A DNA stretch of 7,663 nucleotides, taken from positions 1 through 7,663 of the forward strand of contig DATKMG010000242.1 of NCBI GenBank assembly GCA_035541995.1, written 5' to 3'. Within the stretch, counting starts at the first letter, position 1; every line of letters begins with the position of its first letter. The notes beneath the pieces are model-generated. The model was given only the letters and a program-made list of their open reading frames with translations. It had not been told where the DNA came from and ran no database searches. The translations under genes were made by a program, and so were the position numbers. Below, one piece after another: positions 1 to 4,977 of the stretch. The stretch comes from DATKMG01 sp035541995. GTDB taxonomy: Bacteria; Acidobacteriota; Terriglobia; Versatilivoradales; Versatilivoraceae.

Positions 1-329
1 TGGTGGGCCTGCTTGGGTCAATGTGCTTTGCCGGGATGGGTCTGTTGGTGGCTAGCCGGGCCCAGAAAATCGAGACGGTTACGGGATTGATGAACCTGGT
101 GATGCTGCCGATGTACGTGTTGTCAGGTGTTTTCTTCTCCGCCGAACGCTTCCCTGGAATCCTCCGCCCTTTTATCCACGCTTTGCCCTTGACCGCGCTT
201 AACGATGCACTCCGGTCAGTGATCCTGGAAGGATCCAGCCTGGTTAGCCAGGCTGGGGAACTCGCTACCATGACAGCGTGGGGACTGGTATCTTTCCTGC
301 TGGCTCTGCGCTGGTTTCGCTGGAATTGA
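1..329 (+). CDS. ABC-2 type transporter permease, C-terminal part (truncated by window edge)
   Basis: The membrane-spanning subunit of an ABC-2 exporter of the NodJ/DrrB/YadH type; with an ATPase subunit it would move drugs, polysaccharides or lipids out across the inner membrane. Only the last 108 or so residues are visible and the 5' end lies outside the window. Three hydrophobic stretches can be seen. One near visible residues 5-17 carries the Gly-rich GLLGSMCFAGMGLL pattern, one near 28-46 reads LMNLVMLPMYVLSGVFF, and a last one near 90-103 precedes the terminal RWFRWN. The stretch SGVFFSAERFP followed by LPLTALNDALRSVILEG is characteristic of the ABC2_membrane family. The partner ATPase gene is probably just upstream, outside the window. 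The substrate cannot be told. No clear terminator follows: the CCTG/CAGG hairpin at 340-352 is too weak. Confidence 0.9.
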   Translation, partial: VGLLGSMCFAGMGLLVASRAQKIETVTGLMNLVMLPMYVLSGVFFSAERFPGILRPFIHALPLTALNDALRSVILEGSSLVSQAGELATMTAWGLVSFLLALRWFRWN

Positions 330-627
330 AAACCCACAACCTGTCACGCAGGGGGGCTTCTACTCTTCATTTGATGACAATTGGTCACTGCTTATGGGAC
401 AAGGGGCGCGGTTGGTACCCAAATTAGGCAGTAATCTGCAAGTCGCCACACGGGGAGCGACGATCTCGCGGTCGGCTCCGCCCTTTGGATCATTCTGGTG
501 CGAGCCAGCTTCATAGACGCCCCCTTATGTATGAAATAGAAACAGGAAAGGTTACAGGGGAAAGAACCACCTACTACCGGGTCCCCCTTGCCGTCCGTCC
601 CGGGCTCAATGAAATGGGTTTGCTGGG
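330..627. other. Intergenic stretch with no convincing gene
   Basis: This lies between the ABC permease stop (+) and the J-domain stop (-), so it is a convergent spacer of about 300 bases. No RNA gene or strong terminator was seen. A minus-strand open frame (392-631) starts with TTG inside the J-domain stop. It contains an ATG at 514 with an AGGGGG stretch five bases upstream, which would give a 40-residue peptide. Its sequence resembles nothing I recognise, and I treat it as chance. Confidence 0.5.
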
Positions 628-1002
628 TCAAATTCCACCAAAGATTCGGATAACCAGATGGAAGATTTCTTCGAAAGGGTCATCCGCCCAGCTGAGGTCG
701 TAAGAGAACCGGTTTGGAGGCACGTTGCTAGGCCAAGGAGGAATCAACGGCTCAGGCTCCGGTCTTCTCCACCGTGTTCTGGTGATTCGAACCGGAATTT
801 GTCGATTCAGGCTCCGGTCGTAACTAGCCCGCAATGCCGCATCAGACAGAGTTTCATAGGCCCGCTGCACGTCAAGAAACTGTTGGCTGTTCCCCTGCGG
901 GCGTAAATCCGGATGATAGCGCCTGACCAACCGCCTGTAGGCACTTCGGATCGCCGCAAGATCGGCATTCTGTTTGACTCCCAGGATTTCATAATAGTTC
1001 AT
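628..1002 (-). CDS. Short J-domain (DnaJ-like) protein
   Basis: A 124-residue co-chaperone-like protein. J domains stimulate the ATPase of a DnaK-type Hsp70 and recruit it to clients. The domain fills residues 2-63. It opens with NYYEILGV, has the basic helix II AIRSAYRRLVRRYHPD with the essential HPD tripeptide at 30-32, then QRAYETLSDAALRASYDR in helices III-IV. There is no Gly/Phe linker, zinc-binding region or DnaJ C-terminal substrate domain. Instead a Pro/Arg-rich linker (about 70-95) leads to a tail ending DPFEEIFHLVIRIFGG, so this is a J-domain-only protein and not DnaJ itself. I chose the ATG at 1002 because the domain starts at once there. The upstream in-frame ATG at 1038 lies inside a likely -10 box (1037-1042). 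It stands alone and is divergent from the PHP gene. The client and cellular role are unknown. Confidence 0.88.
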   Translation of the reverse strand: MNYYEILGVKQNADLAAIRSAYRRLVRRYHPDLRPQGNSQQFLDVQRAYETLSDAALRASYDRSLNRQIPVRITRTRWRRPEPEPLIPPWPSNVPPNRFSYDLSWADDPFEEIFHLVIRIFGGI

Positions 1003-1036
1003 GCTCGGGCCGCCGCGCGTTGAGGATTTGTTAAAC

Positions 1037-1067
1037 ATTCTACCGCAAAGTCATCCAAGGCTGTCAA
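1037..1067 (-). promoter_or_regulatory. Predicted sigma-70 promoter of the J-domain gene
   Basis: On the minus strand a perfect TTGACA (1062-1067) is followed after 19 bases by TAGAAT (1037-1042, five of six matches to TATAAT). The spacer is two bases longer than ideal. Transcription would begin near 1030, leaving a leader of about 28 bases before the ATG at 1002. Confidence 0.5.
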
Positions 1068-1081
1068 TGAGACCCATGCGT

Positions 1082-1111
1082 TTGATCCAAACTAGAGAGA
1101 AATGTTAAAAT
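1082..1111 (+). promoter_or_regulatory. Predicted extended -10 promoter of the PHP gene
   Basis: TTGATC (1082-1087, four of six) is followed after 18 bases by TAAAAT (1106-1111, five of six). A TG one base upstream of the -10 (1103-1104) makes it an extended -10 element. Expected transcription start is near 1118, about 47 bases before the TTG start codon at 1165. Confidence 0.5.
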
Positions 1112-1164
1112 CCCTAGAAGAACCGCGACGAAATTGACCGGAACAGGAGAGGAACACCTGCTCA

Positions 1165-2136
1165 TTGTCCTGCGAGCATCAAAGTCTAACGTCTGAAGTA
1201 AAGTTCCAACCGATTCTCTCTTCCCCGATTCTGAAGGCAGACTTGCACGTACATTCGTATTTCAGCGGGAAGACCAATCATGTCAGACCCCTGGAGCCTA
1301 TGGACTGCTATTCGACCCCAGAGAGGGTTTATAAACTGGCCAAGACTCGTGGGATGGACTTAGTGACCATCACCGATCATGATTCGATTGATGGATGCCT
1401 GGACTTCCTGAATAGGTTCCCAGACAGGACAAAAGACTTTTTCATTGGAGAAGAGGTGACGACCTGTCTGACCGAGTTCAGAACCAATATCCACATCGGG
1501 GTCTATGACATCACCGAAACACAACATCGGGAGATCACTCGCTTGAAGAAAAGTTTCGACGATCTCGTGGCCTATCTGAAAAGTAATCAGATCATATACG
1601 TCCTGAATCACTTTTTCCTGGGCTTTCCTCAGCGGCAGCATGGCCGTCGTTTCATGGAAAAGATGCTTCAAGCATTTGACTTATTTGAGGCCATCAATGG
1701 AGCCATATCCAACAAACAGAATCAGTTGTTGACACAGATGATCCCTAAAATTCCCGGAAAGGCAATGGTGGCAGGAAGCGATTCCCATACCTTACTGCGT
1801 CTAGGGAGCTGCTACACACTAGGCCAAGGCAGGACAAAAAAAGAGTTTCTTGATGGTTTGAGGGCTGGGCGCGTGGGTATCGTTGGAAAGAATAGCCGTT
1901 TTATCCATGTTTTCAATGACGCCATGGGCGTCTATCTAGCCTATTTCCGCGATATCGCGTATCGGAATGAAGTGCATCGCAACTGGTCATTGGTGAAGAA
2001 AATCCGCAACGGTCTAGGTTGGGCCGGATGGCTCCCCGTGTTTTTTAGTCTTTCGCTAACCTATTCCTTTATCCATTACCGGCAGGAAGAAAAGAAGCAA
2101 GGCTATTACGAAGGCCTACTGAGGGAATTCCTCTGA
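1165..2136 (+). CDS. PHP-domain metal-dependent hydrolase
   Basis: A 323-residue stand-alone PHP protein. The family hydrolyses phosphoesters, as in histidinol phosphatase, nucleoside 3',5'-bisphosphate phosphatase and the polymerase III proofreading domain, using two or three metal ions. The ligand set can be read off: H28 and H30 in DLHVHSYFSG, D71-H72-D73 in TITDHDSIDG, E96/E97 in GEEVTT, H110 in NIHIG, H149 in LNHFF, and D206/H208 in GSDSH. The site therefore looks complete. Residues about 286-301 are hydrophobic and could be a membrane-facing C-terminal helix, followed by a basic tail. The start is TTG at 1165. An in-frame stop lies at 1135-1137, and the next ATG (codon 46) would remove the HxH motif. 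AGGAGAGGA (1145-1153) supplies the ribosome binding site at a rather long spacing. The gene stands alone; the substrate is unknown. Confidence 0.9.
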   Translation: MSCEHQSLTSEVKFQPILSSPILKADLHVHSYFSGKTNHVRPLEPMDCYSTPERVYKLAKTRGMDLVTITDHDSIDGCLDFLNRFPDRTKDFFIGEEVTTCLTEFRTNIHIGVYDITETQHREITRLKKSFDDLVAYLKSNQIIYVLNHFFLGFPQRQHGRRFMEKMLQAFDLFEAINGAISNKQNQLLTQMIPKIPGKAMVAGSDSHTLLRLGSCYTLGQGRTKKEFLDGLRAGRVGIVGKNSRFIHVFNDAMGVYLAYFRDIAYRNEVHRNWSLVKKIRNGLGWAGWLPVFFSLSLTYSFIHYRQEEKKQGYYEGLLREFL

Positions 2137-2158
2137 AGACTTGAACTCAGGAGAAAGA

Positions 2159-2196
2159 AGCCTGCTTCATGCGAACCCGATGCGATGAAGCAGGCT
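2159..2196 (-). terminator. Rho-independent terminator of the H1-like gene
   Basis: A perfect 12-base inverted repeat, AGCCTGCTTCAT (2159-2170) and ATGAAGCAGGCT (2185-2196), encloses a 14-base loop. Read on the minus strand, the hairpin is followed by the pyrimidine-rich TTCTTTCTCC and lies 17 bases after the H1-like stop. On the plus strand it lies 22 bases after the PHP stop and is followed by GGGG, so there it would act only as a hairpin barrier. Confidence 0.7.
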
Positions 2197-2213
2197 GGGG
2201 TGAACACTCCAAG

Positions 2214-2330
2214 TTACTTCTTCTTCGCGGTTTTTTTGGCAGTCTTTTTGGCAGGCTTCTTGGGAGCAGCTTTCTTAGTCATTTTCTTCGGAGCCGCCTT
2301 CTTCTTTGCTGCCGGTTTCTTAGTTGCCAT
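2214..2330 (-). CDS. 38-residue histone H1-like Lys/Ala/Pro-rich protein
   Basis: A tiny, extremely basic protein. Of its 38 residues, 18 are Lys, 10 Ala, 4 Pro and 4 Thr, with no acidic or aromatic residues. It consists of repeats such as AAPKK (twice), PAKK and TAKK, the same kind of low-complexity tail found in bacterial histone H1-like and HU-tail nucleoid proteins. By analogy it should bind DNA or RNA through charge and be disordered alone. Evidence for a real gene is good. ATG is preceded by a near-perfect GGAGGT (2335-2340) at ideal spacing inside an A-rich context (eight A immediately upstream). The frame is uninterrupted, and a strong terminator (2159-2196) follows. It lies 138 bases downstream of the ribbon-helix-helix gene on the same strand, so co-transcription is possible. 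I found no convincing promoter of its own. The function is an analogy from composition only. Confidence 0.8.
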   Translation of the reverse strand: MATKKPAAKKKAAPKKMTKKAAPKKPAKKTAKKTAKKK

Positions 2331-2468
2331 ATTTACCTCCTTTTTTTTAGGATAAAGCAAAGAAAGTCCAAATTCCTTGATCAATTAACGCCTGATAACC
2401 ACGACCACGGGAACAGGAGCATAAGGGAATCAACACGAACACGAGTTTGAACGCTACCCTAGATAAAC

Positions 2469-2726
2469 TCAAGAGCTTTCCTTCCTCTTCGAGGCAACCT
2501 GGGAAGCCTCTTCCGGCTCAGCTTTTTCAGGCGCAACCGTCTTCCCCTCGACGCTTGGCTTAGCTTCCTTGGAGCTTTCTTTTGCTTCTCGAATTAACCT
2601 CTCTTCCTTCAAGTAGTTCTTAATTATCCTGTTGACAATTTTCTTGATGGAAGTCCGATGACGAGTTGCACTGAGCTTCAATTCAATGTGGTCTTCGTCC
2701 TCGATTTCTACATTAATCTTTGCCAT
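2469..2726 (-). CDS. Ribbon-helix-helix DNA-binding protein with a charged tail
   Basis: An 85-residue protein. Residues 3-8 (KINVEI) fit the DNA-contacting beta strand, 11-22 fit helix A, and 25-40 (TSIKKIVNRIIKNYLK) fit helix B of the CopG/Arc/MetJ ribbon-helix-helix fold, whose dimers bind operator repeats. Residues 43-85 are a Lys/Glu/Ala/Pro/Ser-rich, probably disordered tail. This is unusual, because small repressors of this fold often end soon after helix B. I chose the ATG at 2726: AGGG stands about seven bases upstream and the fold begins at once, whereas the TTG at 2759 would add 11 residues without a good ribosome site. A near-consensus promoter lies upstream (2789-2817). No toxin gene accompanies it, so a toxin-antitoxin role is not supported. 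It may be a self-regulated repressor or a nucleoid protein working with the H1-like peptide downstream. Confidence 0.8.
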   Translation of the reverse strand: MAKINVEIEDEDHIELKLSATRHRTSIKKIVNRIIKNYLKEERLIREAKESSKEAKPSVEGKTVAPEKAEPEEASQVASKRKESS

Positions 2727-2766
2727 TAGATCCCTAACAGCTCTTATAATTAAATTCAAACATACG

Positions 2767-2852
2767 TTTCTATAAAACTTAGTTTGTATTTATATACACA
2801 GTTTTCATTTTTGTCAACAAAATTTTTAAATTTATCAATAGTTTTCTATAAA
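2767..2852. repeat. Two 10-bp direct repeats around the ribbon-helix-helix gene promoter
   Basis: TTTCTATAAA occurs exactly at 2767-2776 and again at 2843-2852, on either side of the -10/-35 elements. Both copies lie in very AT-rich DNA, where chance repeats are common. They are candidate operator half-sites for the adjacent DNA-binding protein. Confidence 0.35.
2789..2817 (-). promoter_or_regulatory. Near-consensus sigma-70 promoter of the ribbon-helix-helix gene
   Basis: On the minus strand, TTGACA (2812-2817, perfect) is followed after exactly 17 bases by TATAAA (2789-2794, five of six). The 30 or so bases upstream of the -35 (2818-2850) are runs of A and T, resembling an UP element. Transcription would start near 2782, giving a leader of about 55 bases. 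This is the best promoter match in the window. Confidence 0.75.
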
Positions 2853-3073
2853 TCCTCTTAAGTAGCCTTGGCTATATTGTCTGCCTGTTTCAAGGGTTTC
2901 GGGGAATTTGTGAGCGCCGATCAATCGAGTTCTTCGACAGCCCCAATTCAAGCTTGAAATCAGCCTTCGAGAGCTTGATTCGCGTGATCGCCCGTTACCC
3001 GAACGGTTGGAACTACCAGTCGCCTCACTCCGCAGCTGGGATCGATATGGGTTTCTCTTTCAAACTAAGATAA
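2852..3073 (+). pseudogene. Possible remnant of a gene 3' end (open frame without a start)
   Basis: The 380 bases between the promoter block and the PilZ genes hold no complete gene. One plus-strand frame is open from after a stop at 2849 to a TAA at 3071-3073, about 73 codons, with no ATG before the final few codons. Its last 40 or so codons look protein-like: RYPNGWNYQSPHSAAG is followed by IDMGFSFKLR with alternating hydrophobic residues, somewhat like the last strand of an outer-membrane beta barrel. Another frame over the same bases is also open, which weakens the case. It could be a decayed gene end or simply chance. Confidence 0.25.
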
Positions 3074-3142
3074 TGCTCAAGCAGAGAGATTATTTTTACG
3101 ATTAAGCAAATGATATGACCAATCACCTGGGAATTGGGTTTA

Positions 3143-3156
3143 CAGGAGGATTCCTG
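3143..3156. repeat. Small inverted repeat upstream of the first PilZ gene
   Basis: CAGGA and TCCTG flank a four-base centre. The dyad contains an AGGAGG (3144-3149) that could be a ribosome binding site for an upstream ORF starting at GTG 3157. Folding of the dyad would hide that site. It could also be a protein-binding site. Confidence 0.3.
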
Positions 3157-3258
3157 GTGTTGAATAGTCCGATCAGTTTCCAGTTCAGAGAGACTCGAAA
3201 TGTGTCAAGAGAAAGTGTGGACCGGAATGGAAAGGCGATCTTCCGAGAGAATTTATGA
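3157..3258 (+). CDS. Candidate 33-codon upstream ORF overlapping the PilZ start
   Basis: GTG at 3157 sits seven bases after AGGAGG (3144-3149), the best ribosome-binding match in this region. The frame then runs 33 codons to a TGA at 3256-3258, crossing the ATG of the first PilZ gene in another frame. The peptide (beginning MLNSPISFQF) matches nothing I recognise. If translated, it could couple to or interfere with translation of the PilZ gene, whose own upstream GAGAG is weak. It may equally be a chance Shine-Dalgarno match. Confidence 0.25.
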   Translation: MLNSPISFQFRETRNVSRESVDRNGKAIFRENL

Positions 3259-3652
3259 TGACTCCGTATTGAATGTCTGGGGAACAACTCAGCATGGCAA
3301 GCCGTTCTTTGAGACGGCTACGATTAACGACGTCAGCCCTGATGGAATTTCCTTTTACCTTCGAACCGAAGTTCGGCTAGAATGTGTGTTGTACGTGGAG
3401 ATTTGTCCCAGGGAGAATGACAGTCTGGCCCCAACACCCCTTTTTTCCGGGAGGGCGCGTGTGTTACGAGTGTCTGCTGATGGTCAAGGTAATCATGCCT
3501 TCCTGGTCGCGGCTCGCTTCTTCGGACCCGTCTCCCCGTTGCGCGAATTAGGAGGGACCGAAGAATTTGCTGAGGAGTTGAAGCGTGCCATTGAACTGGA
3601 TGAGGAACGTCGACTCTTTTCGGAAAAGAATGTAGATGACCACCTTTGTTGA
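3200..3652 (+). CDS. PilZ-domain protein (first of a tandem pair)
   Basis: A 150-residue cytoplasmic protein built on one PilZ domain, the common bacterial receptor for cyclic di-GMP. Both parts of the ligand signature are present: the RxxxR loop as R13-SSE-R17 and the D/NxSxxG motif as D44-VSPD-G49. Binding is therefore expected and not only a fold match. The beta-barrel part runs to about residue 112 (FLVAARFFG), followed by a charged helical tail (about 118-142, rich in Glu, Arg and Leu) that could pair with a partner. The start is ATG 3200. An in-frame stop at 3161 excludes anything longer, and ATG 3227 (codon 10) would also keep the motif. The gene overlaps the next PilZ gene by 17 bases, so the two are probably translated together. 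No motility, cellulose or cyclase gene is in view to name the output. Confidence 0.85.
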   Translation: MCQEKVWTGMERRSSERIYDDSVLNVWGTTQHGKPFFETATINDVSPDGISFYLRTEVRLECVLYVEICPRENDSLAPTPLFSGRARVLRVSADGQGNHAFLVAARFFGPVSPLRELGGTEEFAEELKRAIELDEERRLFSEKNVDDHLC

Positions 3653-3983
3653 CCAGAGACGGCAGAAAAGAGTCACAGTAGGCCTACCGGTTCGGGTTAA
3701 GGGGTTTGACCTGGGCGGGAATAGGTTTGATGAGGTCACGAAGTCTGTCGATGTGAGCCCCGATGGTGCCTGTATCCTGCTGAAGACACCCATTCGCAAA
3801 GGATCCATGTTGGATCTTTCTCTTCCAATGCCCCGACAAATGCAGCGGGCCGTAGCCCCCAAGCCGGTCTACGAGACAGTTGGTTTGGTCCTCCGCATCG
3901 AGAGCTCCGAACTACCCCCTAGTTGTCGGGTTGCCGTGCGTTTCCGCCCGGTTCAGCAAAAGCAATATCACTCCGAAGCTTGA
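3636..3983 (+). CDS. PilZ-domain protein (second of a tandem pair)
   Basis: A 115-residue single-domain PilZ protein. The cyclic di-GMP signature is intact: R8-RQK-R12 near the N-terminus and D39-VSPD-G44 after the first strands, followed by ACILLKTPIRKGSMLDL, typical of the barrel. The protein ends soon after the last barrel strand (VAVRFRPV) and lacks the helical tail of its neighbour. Its ATG lies 17 bases before the stop of the first PilZ gene, in a different frame, pointing to translational coupling and a shared transcript. The two proteins are clearly diverged outside the motifs, so if they arose by duplication it was not recent. A division of labour or heterodimer is possible but unproven. 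Confidence 0.87.
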   Translation: MTTFVDQRRQKRVTVGLPVRVKGFDLGGNRFDEVTKSVDVSPDGACILLKTPIRKGSMLDLSLPMPRQMQRAVAPKPVYETVGLVLRIESSELPPSCRVAVRFRPVQQKQYHSEA

Positions 3984-3995
3984 TCCTGTCCAGCT

Positions 3996-4020
3996 AAAAA
4001 TCCATAACTTCTTGATGGAT
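3996..4020 (-). terminator. Candidate Rho-independent terminator of the DUF1684 gene
   Basis: Read on the minus strand, ATCCAT and ATGGAT form a six-base stem with a nine-base loop, followed directly by a run of T (the A run at 3996-4000 on the plus strand). It lies about 45 bases after the DUF1684 stop. The stem is short and AT-rich, so efficiency may be low. It also lies just after the convergent PilZ genes. Confidence 0.45.
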
Positions 4021-4065
4021 CAGCCTCTACCAGTCTTTCATAGGACTCAAGATGCGAAACAGCCG

Positions 4066-4977
4066 CTATTGACGAGGATATTTCTTCTCTCCCGCGCGAA
4101 TCGGGATTTTCAGCCAATTGGAGAAGGGTGGAAGAGGGCAGGTAGAATAAGATGAGTATGCACAGTAGGGATTGTGAGCTTGATTGAAATCCAACACAAC
4201 CCGAGTCCCCTCAGGAAGCGGCGAGTATAGAAACCGTCCGCCAGCGTAAGTTTCAGTGCCGTTAGTGGAGTCTTTGAAGATAAAAAAAAGTTCCTTGGCG
4301 TTGGGAGATTCCAGGACTGGCTGCAGGGTTTGATTCCTGCCTCCCAAATTGAAACGTACGACACCGGGGCAAATCATCTCTTCCACCTGCCCAGTCACTG
4401 AAATGACCTTGATTTTTCTTGGGGGACGATAAGGGACGAAAGTCCCATTCAGGTTATAGGTAGGGTCTATCTCGAAGAAGTCGAGGTGTGCGAAGGCCAG
4501 AAGCGGAGGATTCTTCACATAGATCAGGCGGAGGGCAAACTGACTTCCGCGGCGAATGACCTTGAAGCGTAGATCGCCCATGTAAACCATGTCGGGGAGG
4601 CTTTCGGCGTCGTCGGTCTTTAGAATACTCTCGTGAACTATCTGATTTCCCAGCTTCAACTGGGCGGCCGGATTTTCAGTCACTAGTTTGACCGTCTCTC
4701 CAGAGACTATAAGCCGGCCTATTTTGCCTGGTGCGGTTCCCCGCGGCAGAATTAAATCATTTGAGGGATCCGTTCCGAAAGTGTTTACCCCAACTTTTAG
4801 CCAGAACAAGCCCGCAAACGCCAGAGGACTGTCTTCGGAGCGCATCCAGGCTTCCCGATCTCTTCGATACTTCAATTCTTGGGCCCGATCAATGGTTTCC
4901 GCGTGCATTGCCTGCGCCAAGATGAAGGCAAGGAAAAAACTGACCAAAGCTAGGGTAGTCTCCAGAAAACGCGACAA
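4066..4977 (-). CDS. Secreted DUF1684-family protein
   Basis: A 303-residue protein of a widespread family with no established activity. An N-terminal signal peptide is visible: a short polar start, hydrophobic core at 9-21 (LALVSFFLAFILA), and likely cleavage near AQA or MHA (23-26). It should be exported. Conserved family features include the early W-R-SEDSPLAFAGLFWL stretch (44-60) and the C-terminal DFNQAHNPYCAYSSYSTC block (263-280) followed by PLPP, ending near IRAGEK. The length suits the family. The start is TTG 4977: it gives a complete signal peptide and has a GGGGAAAGGA stretch about ten bases upstream. An ATG at 4987 is out of frame. No partner gene is adjacent. I recognise the family from its C-terminal motif but would not assign a reaction. 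Confidence 0.88.
   Translation of the reverse strand: MSRFLETTLALVSFFLAFILAQAMHAETIDRAQELKYRRDREAWMRSEDSPLAFAGLFWLKVGVNTFGTDPSNDLILPRGTAPGKIGRLIVSGETVKLVTENPAAQLKLGNQIVHESILKTDDAESLPDMVYMGDLRFKVIRRGSQFALRLIYVKNPPLLAFAHLDFFEIDPTYNLNGTFVPYRPPRKIKVISVTGQVEEMICPGVVRFNLGGRNQTLQPVLESPNAKELFFIFKDSTNGTETYAGGRFLYSPLPEGTRVVLDFNQAHNPYCAYSSYSTCPLPPFSNWLKIPIRAGEKKYPRQ

Noticed and set aside
392..631. Minus-strand open frame of 79 residues after the J-domain gene, including a 40-residue ATG version from 514
   Set aside because: It starts with TTG inside the preceding stop, shows no recognisable domain, and its amino-acid pattern is not protein-like. The G-rich sequence before ATG 514 alone is not enough.
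2393..2446. Short CCACGA and ACACGA tandem repeats as plasmid-type iterons
   Set aside because: Only two copies of each, imperfect and short, with no replication gene nearby; likely chance.
2169..2450. Plus-strand ORF of 93 residues rich in Leu, Phe and Arg
   Set aside because: It is the antisense of the Lys-rich H1-like gene: Lys codons read backwards give Leu and Phe. It has no ribosome site and crosses the terminator hairpin.
2469..2852. Antitoxin of a toxin-antitoxin pair
   Set aside because: The ribbon-helix-helix fold fits, but no toxin-like ORF (RelE, PIN, MazF type) lies on either side on the same strand.
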